This document shows positions 17,124-26,447 of a DNA stretch of 36,013 bases, in pieces (position 1 is the stretch's first letter; each line of letters begins with the position of its first letter). A model generated the notes under the pieces. The model did no database searches. It had not been told where the DNA came from and saw only the letters and a program-made list of their open reading frames with translations. A program made the position numbers and the translations under genes. The DNA lies in NCBI GenBank assembly GCA_012033335.1, contig JAAURB010000055.1, positions 1-36,013 of the forward strand, read 5' to 3'. The stretch is from Oscillatoriales cyanobacterium RM2_1_1. Lineage in GTDB: Bacteria > Cyanobacteriota > Cyanobacteriia > Cyanobacteriales > Microcoleaceae.

Positions 17124-17654
17124 CTAAAATGGAATTGGATCGTCAGGCTCATCATAGCCAGAGGTAAGGGGTTGAGCGGCTGGAGAAGGTTGGGTGATTG
17201 GGGGGGATTCAGATGGAGGGCGATTGCGGCTATTCAGGGGAACCACGTTGCTTGGGGATGTACCTAGCATTGGCGTTGAACCGATATCAGAATTGACCAT
17301 CTCAGGATTAGATGAACCACTGAATAAACTATCAGATGCACTGAAAGCCCCCGCCCCTAAGCCATAAATTTTCTGCACGGTTAACTCGGCTCGCTTTTCC
17401 TTGAATCCTTCCGGTCGTTCTACCAGGCTCATACCTAGCCGTCCTTCGATAATTACCTGGTCTCCTTGGTGGTAATTCGCGCTGATCTCCTGGGCTAGAT
17501 TGCCCCAGCCTATAACTTTCAGGCTTCCAGGGGCATCTGTAGGGCGTGGCCCTGAGAACTGTACCATCATTTCCGCGATGGGCATTTGATTGTCAGCGGT
17601 ATAGCGGAGTTGGGGATCCTGGAGAATCTCAACCATTAAGATGCAGCTATTCAT
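17124..17654 (-). CDS. ssb: Single-stranded DNA-binding protein
   Basis: OB-fold protein that coats single-stranded DNA in replication and repair. The N-terminal domain (MNSCILMVEILQDPQLRYTADNQ to about residue 105) has the family pattern, including VIGWGNLAQEISANYHQGDQVIIEGRL. A flexible Ser/Pro/Asn-rich linker follows. The last residues, DEPDDPIPF, form the acidic tip with the terminal DxPF that recruits repair and replication partners. At 176 residues it is typical for a longer cyanobacterial SSB paralogue. The start matches the usual MNSCILMVEI beginning. It is a single gene, divergent from the YdcF-family gene across a long gap. Confidence 0.93.
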   Translation of the reverse strand: MNSCILMVEILQDPQLRYTADNQMPIAEMMVQFSGPRPTDAPGSLKVIGWGNLAQEISANYHQGDQVIIEGRLGMSLVERPEGFKEKRAELTVQKIYGLGAGAFSASDSLFSGSSNPEMVNSDIGSTPMLGTSPSNVVPLNSRNRPPSESPPITQPSPAAQPLTSGYDEPDDPIPF

Positions 17655-18444
17655 GGGTTAGAGAACTTAATACTAGAGAGCTTAGTAGATGGACGACCGT
17701 TCCTCTGCAGGTAGCCGGAGGTTTGTCTGGGAAAATTTTAGAGTTTTCAATATCATACTGTCTCACGGGCGAGATTGGCTTTACCAAAATCAGGATCCGC
17801 AGAGAATAGGATATTTCTCTCGGTTCATCCCTGTGACCTGTTCCTTAAATGGAAGAAATGGGACGATCCAGATGCTGTCATTGATTGAATTGATGGATTA
17901 ATTTTGTTCCAGGCTAGAATACAAATCGAGCTAACCCCAGAATGCTGCTGCCCTTTTAGAGGCGGACATTGGGCTGAAGATTCAGTCCAGGAAGACTGGA
18001 GGACATACCTGACTCGGGAATACCTAATTTGGAGATTAGCCTGATTTGGAGATTAGATGGATTCAGACGGGTTATTTTAGCAATCGGGTTTGAATCCTAA
18101 ATCTGAATTCCAAAGAGCTGACAAGTAGCTTGACACAATTAATCAGAAGATTGATACGGGGGGTAAAGGGGGCAGTGCCCCCTTCCTACACTGCCCCAGA
18201 CCCCCTGCCATTTAACAATTAATCACAACCACCTGCTTAGATATTGGCAAACCATGGGCAAATATTGTAAGTCACGTTGGATTGGGATGGGACATCCCAA
18301 CCAGAGCCATGAAAACTTTGAAGAACTTGCCTTGCCAGAAACTTGCCAGAAAAGAGAATTTATTTCGCTGTGATTTATAATCCGTTCTAGAATTGCATTA
18401 ATCTAGCTCCCTCTCAACTTGCCGTTTATTCTTAAGCAAGAATC
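17655..18444. other. Long intergenic region between ssb and the YdcF-family gene
   Basis: About 790 bp without a supported gene. It contains a copy of dispersed repeat family 2 (18153-18253), a short tandem pair ATTTGGAGATTAG near 18028-18057, and a hairpin TTGGGAT/ATCCCAA near 18284-18302. Promoters for the two divergent genes should lie here but no clear boxes are seen. Confidence 0.4.
18153..18253. repeat. Dispersed repeat family 2, copy 1
   Basis: The core AAGGGGGCAGTGCCCCCTT (18166-18184) is a perfect 9-bp inverted repeat around one base. It is followed by a C-rich part, CCATTTAACAA and ACAACCACC. The same order with point changes occurs at 26448-26551. An 11-bp direct repeat ACAATTAATCA (18135-18145 and 18215-18225) brackets the palindromic part in this copy only. 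Confidence 0.7.
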
Positions 18445-19431
18445 ATGTTTGTACAACTGACCCGGCTTTTACTGCTACTGCTCATCGGAACAATTGTTTT
18501 TAGACTTTGGAAGTCACTGGTGGGGGGAAAAGACAGTAGTTTAATTAGCCGCCTGTGGTTTATTCTGGCACTGTTTTTATTGACGGTGGCGTTTACTGCT
18601 CCAGATAATCCTATAGGGCAGGTTGTTCTAGAGATTATTGCAGTTTTTCTCAAGCCCCTGGGACTGTCAATTTTGCTGCTGGTGATTGCCTGCTCTCAGA
18701 TCAATGGGGGCATCAAGTCTTCCGGGGCCAATTTAATTTTAACGTCGCTCCTGATTCTGATCCTTTCCAGTACTCCGTTCGTGGCTCAGTGGCTCGCCTA
18801 TCAGCTTGAACAAACGGCGTTGGTGGCCATTCAACCCGATCTCTGCTGTGGTGAAAAAGCCGGGGCGATCGTGCTGTTGGGTCGAGGGACAACGGAACCC
18901 AAGCTGCCCTATCGGAGTCAAATTCAGTTGACTAAATCGGGGGATCGGATTCCCTATACAGCTCAGCTTTATCGCGATCATTTTGCCACTCGAGTGATTG
19001 TTAGTGCTGGGCCCCGGCACAACTTATTCCAGCCCACTAGTGAGGCTGAAGATGTCAAGCGACTTCTAGTTTACATGGGGGTTTCTTCGGGGGATATTGT
19101 GGTTGAGCCCCATGCCGATACCGTCAGTGAGAGTGTTCGGCAGGTAAAAAAATTAATGAAAGATCGGGGTTTGGGGCGGACTGTGGTGCTAGTGACATCG
19201 GCTCTGGAAATGCGACGAGCCAGCCTAGCCTTTGCGGAGGCTGGATTCAAGGTAATTCCAGCGCCAACAAATTTCAATACATTCACCCGGGAGGGTAAGC
19301 AGAGCTACCGGGTCAGCGGAGCGGATTTTGCTCCCAGTGCTGAAGCGTTGTTGCTCACCACAAAGGTATTCGAGGAATACTTGATTACTTTTTATTACTT
19401 TATTCGCGGCTGGCTGGCTCCCTCACTTTAG
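18445..19431 (+). CDS. YdcF family (DUF218) membrane protein
   Basis: A 328-residue inner-membrane protein. Three or four hydrophobic helices occupy residues 1-115 (LTRLLLLLLIGTIVF, LWFILALFLLTVAFTA, LSILLLVIACSQ, LILTSLLILILSS). A cytosolic or periplasmic DUF218 domain follows from about residue 140: AGAIVLLGRGTTEPKLPYRSQ, ATRVIVSAGPRHN, EAEDVKRLLVYMGV, VVEPHADTVSESVRQVKKLM and VVLVTSALEMRRASLAFAEAGF. The domain is related to SanA/ElyC/YdcF, which take part in envelope or polyprenol-linked metabolism in other bacteria. The substrate here is unknown. Its stop overlaps the convergent ygfZ stop by a few bases. Confidence 0.88.
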   Translation: MFVQLTRLLLLLLIGTIVFRLWKSLVGGKDSSLISRLWFILALFLLTVAFTAPDNPIGQVVLEIIAVFLKPLGLSILLLVIACSQINGGIKSSGANLILTSLLILILSSTPFVAQWLAYQLEQTALVAIQPDLCCGEKAGAIVLLGRGTTEPKLPYRSQIQLTKSGDRIPYTAQLYRDHFATRVIVSAGPRHNLFQPTSEAEDVKRLLVYMGVSSGDIVVEPHADTVSESVRQVKKLMKDRGLGRTVVLVTSALEMRRASLAFAEAGFKVIPAPTNFNTFTREGKQSYRVSGADFAPSAEALLLTTKVFEEYLITFYYFIRGWLAPSL

Positions 19432-20500
19432 GGTTTGGCAGGGTCGGGTTCAATCGGATAGGTCAGGTACGGAACTTCGACTACTTTCCCCTCAACATCT
19501 CCAACATCCACGATCAATCCTCTCCCACCGGCCTTGGTTCGAATGTAACCTAGGCCATAGAACTGCTGGTTAATCTCGATACAACTGGTCAGAACACCAA
19601 TTTTTTCCCCCTGAACTGTAATGATGGTTCCAGGGGAGGCTAGGTCAGTCAAATGCATCCCGAAAAGACGCTGTTTGACTCCTTTGTAGGTGTTCAGTCG
19701 GGCAATTGTTTCCTGACCAATGTAGCAGCCCTTATCAAAGGAAATAGTTTGCCAGAGCCCCGCTTCTAAGGGATTATAATCTTCGGTGAGTTCCTGGTCT
19801 GGTTTGGGCCGCCCTGATGAATTCGCAATTGCTCCCAGACCTGCTCCCCAGTGGCAGTAGCCCCCTGCGAGACCAGATAGTCCCAGATTGCTGCCGCGTC
19901 TTTGGTTTCCGCAAAAATCGTATATCCTTCCAGGGCCAATCCAGTTCCCACCGCCAAGCGAATCACCCAATTTTTCAGGGTGACTAACTGATGATCTCCC
20001 TTCGACAGGGACTCCGACACGCTTTCTAACTGAACCCCCAGCTTTTCGAGCAGTTGAGAGCTGTGTTTCCCCAGTAGGGTAAACACGGCATAGTCCGAGC
20101 TGTAATCCTGCAGCGCCACCCGATCCATGGGAAAAATATATTTATCCAGTCCTTGCAGTAACAACTGGCGGCGATGGGGAGAAACCAGGGTCAGCAGAAC
20201 CTGATCGGTGGCATAAACAATCGCCAGATCAATGGTTCGGGCCGTAGCAGTTACGAACACAGTTTCACAGCCCTGACCGGGTTGCAGCGTTTGAATATCG
20301 TTGGTGCTTTGATTATGCAAGAACCGCAGCCGATCTTCTCCAGTAATGGCTAGAATCCCCCAATGGGAGCGATCGCATAGGGCCACCCCAGACTGAGCCG
20401 CCTCAAACGCGAGAGGATCATTGCCAAAACTCAGGGGAACCTCAAGGGACTGAGTAAAGATTGCGCCGAAGGACTTTTGAATTTCACGTAAAGCTTCCAT
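19428..20500 (-). CDS. ygfZ: Folate-binding protein YgfZ (GcvT-like), frameshifted
   Basis: Tetrahydrofolate-binding protein of the GcvT fold, needed for the maintenance or repair of Fe-S enzymes. The N-terminal part reads CDRSHWGILAITGEDRLRFLHNQSTNDIQ (about 42-70). The signature KGCYIGQETIARLNTYKGVKQRLFG, with the conserved Cys, lies in the C-terminal half but in another frame. The change is at 19807-19814, where RIHQG should run on to RPKPDQELTEDYNPLEAGLW. One G (C on the plus strand) appears to be missing in the GGGCGGCCC context, which holds a GGCC site. Corrected length is about 357 residues. The stop overlaps that of the convergent YdcF-family gene. The shift is probably an artefact. 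Confidence 0.88.
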
Positions 20501-20576
20501 GGTCAGTTACTGGTATCTGGTATTTGTTCTTTTGCTCGTATCTGTTACAACATTTCTGATCCTGTTGGAGGAGGGG

Positions 20577-20637
20577 AGTGGGCAGCGTAGTGGGTGACCC
20601 ACTGCCAAATCCGTACCTTACGGGATTGAAAATCGCT
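20577..20637. repeat. Dispersed repeat family 1, copy B
   Basis: The core at 20605-20637 ends CGGGATTGAAAATCGCT and matches copies at 9108-9140 and 21280-21312. The upstream part contains an imperfect inverted repeat (GTGGGT-gac-CCACT region). It lies between ygfZ and the hypothetical gene at 20667. Confidence 0.75.
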
Positions 20638-20666
20638 GGATTGCTATCGGTTGAACTTTCAGAAGA

Positions 20667-21125
20667 TCAGTCCTCAGCCGGTAGGCCCTCGGAAGTTGGG
20701 TTGCCAGTCGGGAATCCCGTCGGCAAATGGGTAGGGGGTGGGGGGGTGGCGGGTAAGTTGACAAAAAGTTGATGAATTATGGTCTGGGTTTTTTCTTCCA
20801 GTACATTCCAGGCGATCTCTCCCCTTTCGTCAATTAACTGAGTATCAATTTCTACATCCTGAGCTTCTGTAGAGCCATCAACCCGGGAATAATCCCTAAA
20901 ACAGACCTGATAGCAGAGTTGCCAAATATCTATGCTGATCCTCTGGGTGCTACATTTCAAATCTAAACGATACCCCGGATAGGGAGTTTGAATTGACTCA
21001 TAGGTTCCTGTCCAGGGGGAATCTTCTAGTTTTTTACGAATGTTATCCAGTACTCGAATCAGAGCCGGTTGCATCAATAACTCAGTCTGTTGCCATGCCA
21101 GTTGATCTTTAATTCTGGGCTGCAT
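20667..21125 (-). CDS. Hypothetical protein (152 aa)
   Basis: I do not recognise this protein. It is soluble, without a signal peptide or membrane segment. The first 120 residues look like a folded domain: a helix rich in Leu/Gln (DQLAWQQTELLMQPALIRVLDNIRKKLED), then alternating strands (YESIQTPYPGYRLDLKCS, RISIDIWQLCYQVCFRDY) and an acidic segment (AQDVEIDTQLIDERGEIAW). The last 25 residues are low-complexity Pro/Thr/Gly (PATPPPPTHLPTGFPTGNP) and probably disordered. Codon use and the lack of stops suggest a real gene. It is flanked on both sides by copies of dispersed repeat family 1. Confidence 0.65.
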   Translation of the reverse strand: MQPRIKDQLAWQQTELLMQPALIRVLDNIRKKLEDSPWTGTYESIQTPYPGYRLDLKCSTQRISIDIWQLCYQVCFRDYSRVDGSTEAQDVEIDTQLIDERGEIAWNVLEEKTQTIIHQLFVNLPATPPPPTHLPTGFPTGNPTSEGLPAED

Positions 21126-21452
21126 TGAACCTGAAACGTAGAATAATTTTGAATGATGCGTGCTGGTCTCTAAGGAAACCTGACCCCAAAGCCTGAATCC
21201 CTGGGTGGGTTCAGACTATTTACTAGTTTACAGGGTTTCTCATGGGCTGGAGTACGGAAATTGGTAGCATATCGCACTATCCAATCCATACCTCACGGGA
21301 TTGAAAATCGAGGGACTCTGGGGAAAGGAAATAGCCTGTCAAGTCAGTCTGTTGGGGGTCTATGACCTAGATCAGTGACGTGGGGCAGGAATATCCAATT
21401 GCGAGGTTGGGAAGCCCGCTCTATATGCGTAAGCATCAGTATCGAAAGTATG
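21126..21452. other. Intergenic region with repeats
   Basis: About 330 bp without a supported gene. It holds copy C of dispersed repeat family 1 and a divergent GAGGTTGGGAAGCCCG element near 21402 that resembles the pair at 11809-11880. Confidence 0.45.
21263..21312. repeat. Dispersed repeat family 1, copy C
   Basis: The core at 21280-21312 contains ATCCATACCTCACGGGATTG followed by AAAATCG and matches copy B at nearly all positions. Copies B and C flank the hypothetical gene at 20667-21125 in the same orientation, about 675 bp apart. Confidence 0.75.
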
Positions 21453-22011
21453 TCACTCTGTAGATTCCTGGGAGAGGGGAGCCTTGGGAACTTCTAGAAT
21501 CGGTTGATCCACTGGAATGCTCAGGGCGTTGGGATTGACCATGGGGACAATCGGCTCATTCAAAGCAATTTTTAACGGTTCTGACTCAAAAGACCGCTGA
21601 GCTAAGCGGGGAATCCCCATGGGCTCTCCAGCACAACTCCAGAAAGAGTAGCCATAAACAAAGCCGCGATCGCGTTCCACTCCAGATTAGAGTTCGTTGA
21701 GTTCTCCGGTGGAGCTTTTTGAATACCTGATGGGTCAGAACCGTTGGAGTAGCCCCTGGGGATGGAGTAGGCATTGTCTGCCATTGGGATCGCAGCCTGA
21801 GCCATTGGCGATAGGTTGCCCCAAGCTCAGGATCCTCAGCCAGCCATTGCTCAACCTGATGGCGTTCTGCCGCCGTGGTTTCCTGATCTAGATAGGCACT
21901 GAGCAACTCATAACGAGATCGCTCAATGGACTCTGGAGTCTGCAGAATGTCGTCGTGTTCTGGATGAGATTCAGATTGCATAGCTTTACCCCCTTTGCTT
22001 TGGCCAATCAA
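21453..22011 (-). CDS. Anti-sigma factor, zinc-finger-less cyanobacterial type (two frameshifts)
   Basis: Predicted membrane-anchored antagonist of the SigG-type sigma factor encoded just upstream (44 bp apart, same strand). The N-terminal part, ERSRYELLSAYLDQETTAAERHQVEQWLAEDPELGATYRQWLRLR, is a typical anti-sigma cytosolic domain. The frame shifts at the HIP1 octamer 21666-21673; the next frame reads AIAALFMATLSGVVLESPWGF, the expected membrane helix. A second shift near 21606-21625, between G4 and C4 runs, leads to LAQRSFESEPLKIALNEP and ILEVPKAPLSQESTE, which resembles the C-terminus of related proteins as I recall. The better start is ATG 21981, preceded by AAAGGGGGT, rather than 22011. 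Either a doubly broken gene or two base-calling errors. Confidence 0.75.
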
Positions 22012-22055
22012 GATCGATATACGTTTTGGTCTCAGTTGAGTTTGGATTCCCAGCG

Positions 22056-22712
22056 CTAGTCATACAGGTACGGTTGGAGTTGGGTTTGGAGCCGTTGTCT
22101 GGCCCGAGCAATTCTAGATTTGACTGTTCCCAAAGAGACCCCCGTCATCTCAGCAATTTCTTCATAGGCCAGCCCTTCAATTTCCCTCAGTACAATCGTA
22201 GTGCGAAATACTTCTGGTAAATCTGAGATCGCCGTTCTCAACTGGTCATAAAATTCTCGAGTCGTCAAGTCTTCATCCGGGCCCGGTAGATCCGCTGCAA
22301 CATCCCAGTCAATTTCGCCATCCTCAGAAATTCGTGGAGCATCCAGAGAAATCATCGGGCGCACTCGCTTGCGCTTACGCAACTCGTCATAAAACAGATT
22401 AGTGGCAATTCGACTCAGCCAGCTTCTAAATTTTTCTGGTTCCTGGAGCCGCCGAATGTTGCGATAGACCCGAATCCAAACTTCCTGGGCCAAATCTGAA
22501 CGGTCTTGCCAATCTGGGGCAAGGTGATAGAGCAATTTATCAATATGAGATTGATAGCGACGGATTAATTCCGTAAAAGCACCTCGATCAGGACATCCCC
22601 CAACCTGACACTGCAAAATCAAATCACAATTAGATAGCTTCTCTGGAGGCAATTGCACTTCAGGCAGGGTCGCTTTGACCGTAGACCAAGGTAAGGATAT
22701 GGATTGACTCAT
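22056..22712 (-). CDS. sigG: ECF (group 4) RNA polymerase sigma factor, SigG type
   Basis: A 218-residue extracytoplasmic-function sigma factor that directs RNA polymerase to stress promoters. Region 2 is clear at about residues 43-115 (FTELIRRYQSHIDKLLYHL, DLAQEVWIRVYRNIRRLQEPEKFRSWLSRIATNLFYDELRKRKR). An acidic linker (EDGEIDWDVAADLPGPDED) follows, then region 4 with its helix-turn-helix (LPEVFRTTIVLREIEGLAYEEIAEMTGVSLGTVKSRIARARQRLQ). It is followed by its likely anti-sigma gene on the same strand, the usual sigG arrangement. Such pairs normally control themselves; no promoter box was pinned down upstream. Confidence 0.92.
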   Translation of the reverse strand: MSQSISLPWSTVKATLPEVQLPPEKLSNCDLILQCQVGGCPDRGAFTELIRRYQSHIDKLLYHLAPDWQDRSDLAQEVWIRVYRNIRRLQEPEKFRSWLSRIATNLFYDELRKRKRVRPMISLDAPRISEDGEIDWDVAADLPGPDEDLTTREFYDQLRTAISDLPEVFRTTIVLREIEGLAYEEIAEMTGVSLGTVKSRIARARQRLQTQLQPYLYD

Positions 22713-23012
22713 GGGGAACCTGGCTCATCAGATACGCTTTTGATCTAGACGCACCTGTTAGCCTGAAAGTTCCACTTTTGATCTTAGATTGGCAGGGTCG
22801 AGGTTGGAGAGGATTTGCACAATCCAACTTGAACAAGTCAGATTCATGACCCGACAGCCTGGGTAGTGCTACTTAAAAAGTATTACTTTAAAAAGTACGG
22901 CTTGAAAGTACGGCTTAAACAATTGAAACCTCTGAATTTTCATTGTCAGTTCAGTATCAGTTCAGCTTCCCGCCATGGCTATATAATCCCTATAAGACGC
23001 AACGGCTGAGAA
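22713..23012. other. Intergenic region between acs and sigG
   Basis: No gene is supported. A short run of near repeats is present at 22870-22918: AAAAAGTATTACTT, AAAAAGTACGGCTT, GAAAGTACGGCTT. It lies upstream of sigG and after the acs stop. Confidence 0.4.
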
Positions 23013-24979
23013 TTATGCACCTTCCCGGAGTTTGTCCAGGACGCTACGATCTTGCAAGGTAGAAGTATCCCCAGTAATTTCCTGGCCGGAAGCCAGGTTC
23101 CGCAGGAGTCGCCGCATGATTTTGCCAGAGCGGGTTTTAGGTAGGTCATCGGTAAATCGAATCTCACCGGGACGGCGATCGCCCCAATTTCCTGAACAAC
23201 GTGCTGTTTAAGGGCTTTTTCCAGGGCCTCATTGGCTTGATGGCTGCCTTCTAAAGTGACAAAGGCTACAATCTCTTCCCCCTTGATCTCATCGGGTTTG
23301 CCAACCACCGCCGCCTCAGCTACCGCTGGATGGGACACTAGGGCAGATTCAATCTCCATCGTTCCTAGGCGATGCCCTGAAACATTGATCACATCATCAA
23401 CCCGACCCATCACCCAAAAATAGCCGTCCTGATCCCGATGGGCCCCATCCCCGGCAAAGTAAATATATTCGCCTGTTTCCGGGCGAATATGCTCCCAATA
23501 GGTACGCCGGAACCGCTCTGCATCCCCATACACCGTTCGCATCATACTGGGCCAGGGATGTTTGATCACCAGATAGCCCCCACTGTTATCGGTTACAGGT
23601 TTGCCTTCCCCATCCACTACATCCGCCACAATCCCCGGAAAAGGTAGGGTCGCTGAACCGGGCTTTGTAGGAGTAGCCCCTGGGAGGGGTGTAATCATGA
23701 ATCCTCCGGTTTCCGTCTGCCACCAGGTATCAACAATAGGACAGCGATTCCCACCAATCACCCGTTGATACCAGATCCAGGCTTCGGGATTTATTGGTTC
23801 CCCGACAGTTCCCAGGATTCTCAGGGAACTCAGATCCCGAGCATTAGGGTAGTGTTCGCCCATTTTCATCAACGCTCGAATTGCCGTCGGGGCAGTATAG
23901 AAGATGGTAACGCCATATTTTTCAACCACATCCCACAAGCAGCCAGGGTTAGAGGGCCGGGGAACCCCCTCATACATCAAGGTTGTTGCTCCATTGGATA
24001 GGGGGCCGTAGACAATATAGCTATGGCCAGTAATCCAGCCAACATCGGCGGTACACCAGTAGACATCTGTATCTTTCAGGTCAAATGCCCATTTATTGGT
24101 GACATGGGTATAGAGGTTATAACCCCCGGTGGTATGAACAACTCCTTTGGGTTTGCCCGTTGTGCCGCTGGTATAGAGAATAAACAGCATAGCTTCACTG
24201 TCCATGGGTTCTGCTGGACATTTGCCAGAGGCCCCTGCCTGCAGGTCATGCCACCAGTGATCTCGCCCTGGCTCCATGTGAATCGTCTGGCCTGTGCGTT
24301 TGACCACCAATACATTGTCTACACTGGCAGAGCCTTGCTGTAAGGCTTTGTCTACCTGGTCTTTCAGGGGGACAATCCCATCCTTGCGCCAGCCCCCATC
24401 CGCTGTAATCACCAACTTCGCTTCTGCATCTTCCAGGCGATCCTTGAGGGCTTCAGCGCTGAATCCCCCAAACACCACATTATGGGGCGCACCAATCCGG
24501 GCACAGGCTAACATGGCGATCGCCGCTTCCGGAATCATCGGCATATAAATTCCGACGCGATCGCCTTTTTTGACTCCCAATTGCTTGATCACATTGGCCA
24601 TCTGACAGACTTCTCGATGCAACTGGCCGTAGGTTAAGGTTCGGGAATCTCCCGGTTCACCTTCCCAGATCAGGGCCGCCTTGTTCTTGCGCCAGGTGGT
24701 CAGATGGCGATCCAGACAGTTGTAGGAAATATTAATTTTGCCGCCGACAAACCATTGGGCAAAAGGGGGCCGCCAGTCTAGCACGGTATGCCATTTTTCA
24801 AACCAGTGCAGCTCGTCTTCCGCTAGCTCCGCCCAAAAACCCTCAGGGTCAGCCTTAGCCCGCTCATAAATCGTTTGATACTCTTCCAAACTTTTGATGT
24901 GGGCATCCTGGGAGAATTCTGCTGAGGGTTCAAATAGTCGCTCTTCCTGCAGAATGGACTCAATGGTGGGTTGTGACAT
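23013..24979 (-). CDS. acs: Acetyl-CoA synthetase (frameshifted near the C-terminus)
   Basis: AMP-forming ligase that activates acetate to acetyl-CoA in the cytosol. The adenylation core is textbook: [19 protein letters not shown] (P-loop, about 265-283), [62 protein letters not shown]. After GAIA (near 23170-23183) the frame shifts at a HIP1 octamer. In the correct frame it continues [20 protein letters not shown], with the catalytic, acetylation-controlled Lys at about residue 620, to LDKLREGA and a stop at 23013-23015. One missing C after GCGATCGCC explains the shift exactly. Corrected length is 655 residues, normal for Acs. Uncorrected, the enzyme would lack its catalytic Lys. It starts at ATG 24979. 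Confidence 0.94.
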
Positions 24980-25464
24980 TGCAATGACAGTAACGTTAGG
25001 AACAACTTTTGGACTAATCCTTTATTGTCAGCTTAGTCGGTGATTTCAATCCTGAGTTTTAAGTTTTTTAAAGGTTAGTCCTTGAATGGGAACCTGGATT
25101 GAAGTTTTTTCCGGTTCCGGGGCAAGGGATTGAAGCAGAGTTGCAGGAGAAGGGAAAGTGACATGCTAATGCCGGGGTTGAGTCCCTACTGACGGACTAC
25201 TCAGTCAGCCTATCATGGTATAATCGGCGGGCTAGAGAAGGGCTAGAGGTTTGACTGTAGATTTATGGCGGTTATAAATGAAGGTCATAAACTAGTTTGT
25301 CGGTTGGGTTGACAAAAGGAAATCCAACGCTCTTAACTTGCTGTATCATTACTTCCGGGGAAGCCGATTATTCCAAGCGTACCCCGATCTAAAAGAATTG
25401 ATGTTATTTAAGTCTGGTTCCCCCATTCAAACCAAGAACTTAAACTAAGAATTTAAGCTATAAA
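24980..25464. other. Intergenic region between acs and the LRR gene
   Basis: About 485 bp separating two divergent genes, with no gene supported. A TATAAT box is present on the plus strand at 25219-25224, with no good -35 at the right distance. Just upstream lies the short inverted repeat ACTGA-cggactac-TCAGT. Either could serve the LRR gene, whose start is 240 bp away. Confidence 0.35.
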
Positions 25465-26391
25465 ATGCAGAATCAGGTGAGAGGAGTTGTCATGTTGACC
25501 AGGTTGATTAGAAGGTTTGATTTTAGTCTGAGAAATTGTCAGAGAACTGCAATTCGATCCGTTGTTATCTCAATTGGATTGGTCTTGAGTTCAACCTTTG
25601 GGGTGGACGCTCAGCCTGGTTCGAGTCAATTCAGCCCAACTTTTGTCACCTCTTTTCAAAGTTTTGCCGAGTGGTGTGGGGCCCGGAATCAACTGCCCCC
25701 CGAAACCCAAAAGACCGTTGATGTGTTGTTACAAAAAGCCAATACGACAAACTGCCAGCAAGCGGATCGAGTCCTTTCTATTGCATCCGGACTCAATCTC
25801 ACCGCCAGCGGAATTTCTGACCTCAAGCCGATTGGTAGTTTGAAAAACCTCAGCCGATTAACTCTGCACAAAAACCAGATTTCCGACTTAAGTCCCCTGG
25901 CTAGTTTGGAGCAATTGAAGACGCTGCAAATCGCTGCAAATCAAATTTCTGATCTGAAGCCCTTGGCCGTTTTGACTCAGTTGGAAGAGCTCCTTTTATT
26001 CGATAACCAGATTTCTGATCTAACTCCCCTGGGTTCTTTGACTCGTTTAAAAAATCTTAACCTCGGTCAAAATCAGATTTCTAGTTTGGGTTCCCTGGCT
26101 ACCCTGACAAATTTAACGGAACTTTCCCTGGCCCGCAACCAGATTTCCGATCTGAGTCCTTTGTCAGGTTTGAACAGAATGATCGAGTTGAATTTGAGTT
26201 TCAATCAGATTTCAAATGTTGAACCGTTAGCTGCCATGAGGAACTTGCAAGAAGTCAATCTGAATGGCAATAATATCTCCAATGTCAATCCTCTGAGAAC
26301 CTTGCCAAACCTGAACGAGGTTTATCTATTTCAAAACCCGGTTGAAAGTCAGGTCTGTCCTCAAAATCCAGATGCCCTTTGTATTCTTTAG
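25465..26391 (+). CDS. Secreted leucine-rich-repeat protein (internalin-like repeats)
   Basis: A 308-residue exported protein. A signal sequence follows a basic N-terminus (RTAIRSVVISIGLVLSSTFGVDAQPG, cleavage likely after VDA near residue 49). A short Cys-containing cap follows (SFAEWCGARNQLPPETQKTV ... NTTNCQQADRVLS). Then come eight 22-residue repeats of the pattern NQISDLsPLasLtqLkxLxL, from about residue 115 to 295, and a tail with two Cys (SQVCPQNPDALCIL). This is the SDS22/internalin type of LRR, a protein-binding solenoid; the partner is unknown. The real start may be the Met at 25492 (MLTRLIRRF), since the stretch before it is not needed for export. It stands alone and is divergent from acs. 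Confidence 0.88.
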   Translation: MQNQVRGVVMLTRLIRRFDFSLRNCQRTAIRSVVISIGLVLSSTFGVDAQPGSSQFSPTFVTSFQSFAEWCGARNQLPPETQKTVDVLLQKANTTNCQQADRVLSIASGLNLTASGISDLKPIGSLKNLSRLTLHKNQISDLSPLASLEQLKTLQIAANQISDLKPLAVLTQLEELLLFDNQISDLTPLGSLTRLKNLNLGQNQISSLGSLATLTNLTELSLARNQISDLSPLSGLNRMIELNLSFNQISNVEPLAAMRNLQEVNLNGNNISNVNPLRTLPNLNEVYLFQNPVESQVCPQNPDALCIL

Positions 26392-26447
26392 TTTGTATTT
26401 TTTGGTTTGTATTTTTTAGGATGATATAGCGATCGCAAATCATCTGT

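Noticed and set aside
18135-18225. ACAATTAATCA direct repeats as a target-site duplication of a mobile element
   Set aside because: Homology with the second repeat copy continues past the right-hand direct repeat, so it does not mark the element's end.
21280-21312. GGGATTGAAA motif as a CRISPR repeat
   Set aside because: The copies are single and thousands of bases apart, except two 675 bp apart that flank a gene; there is no regular spacer array.
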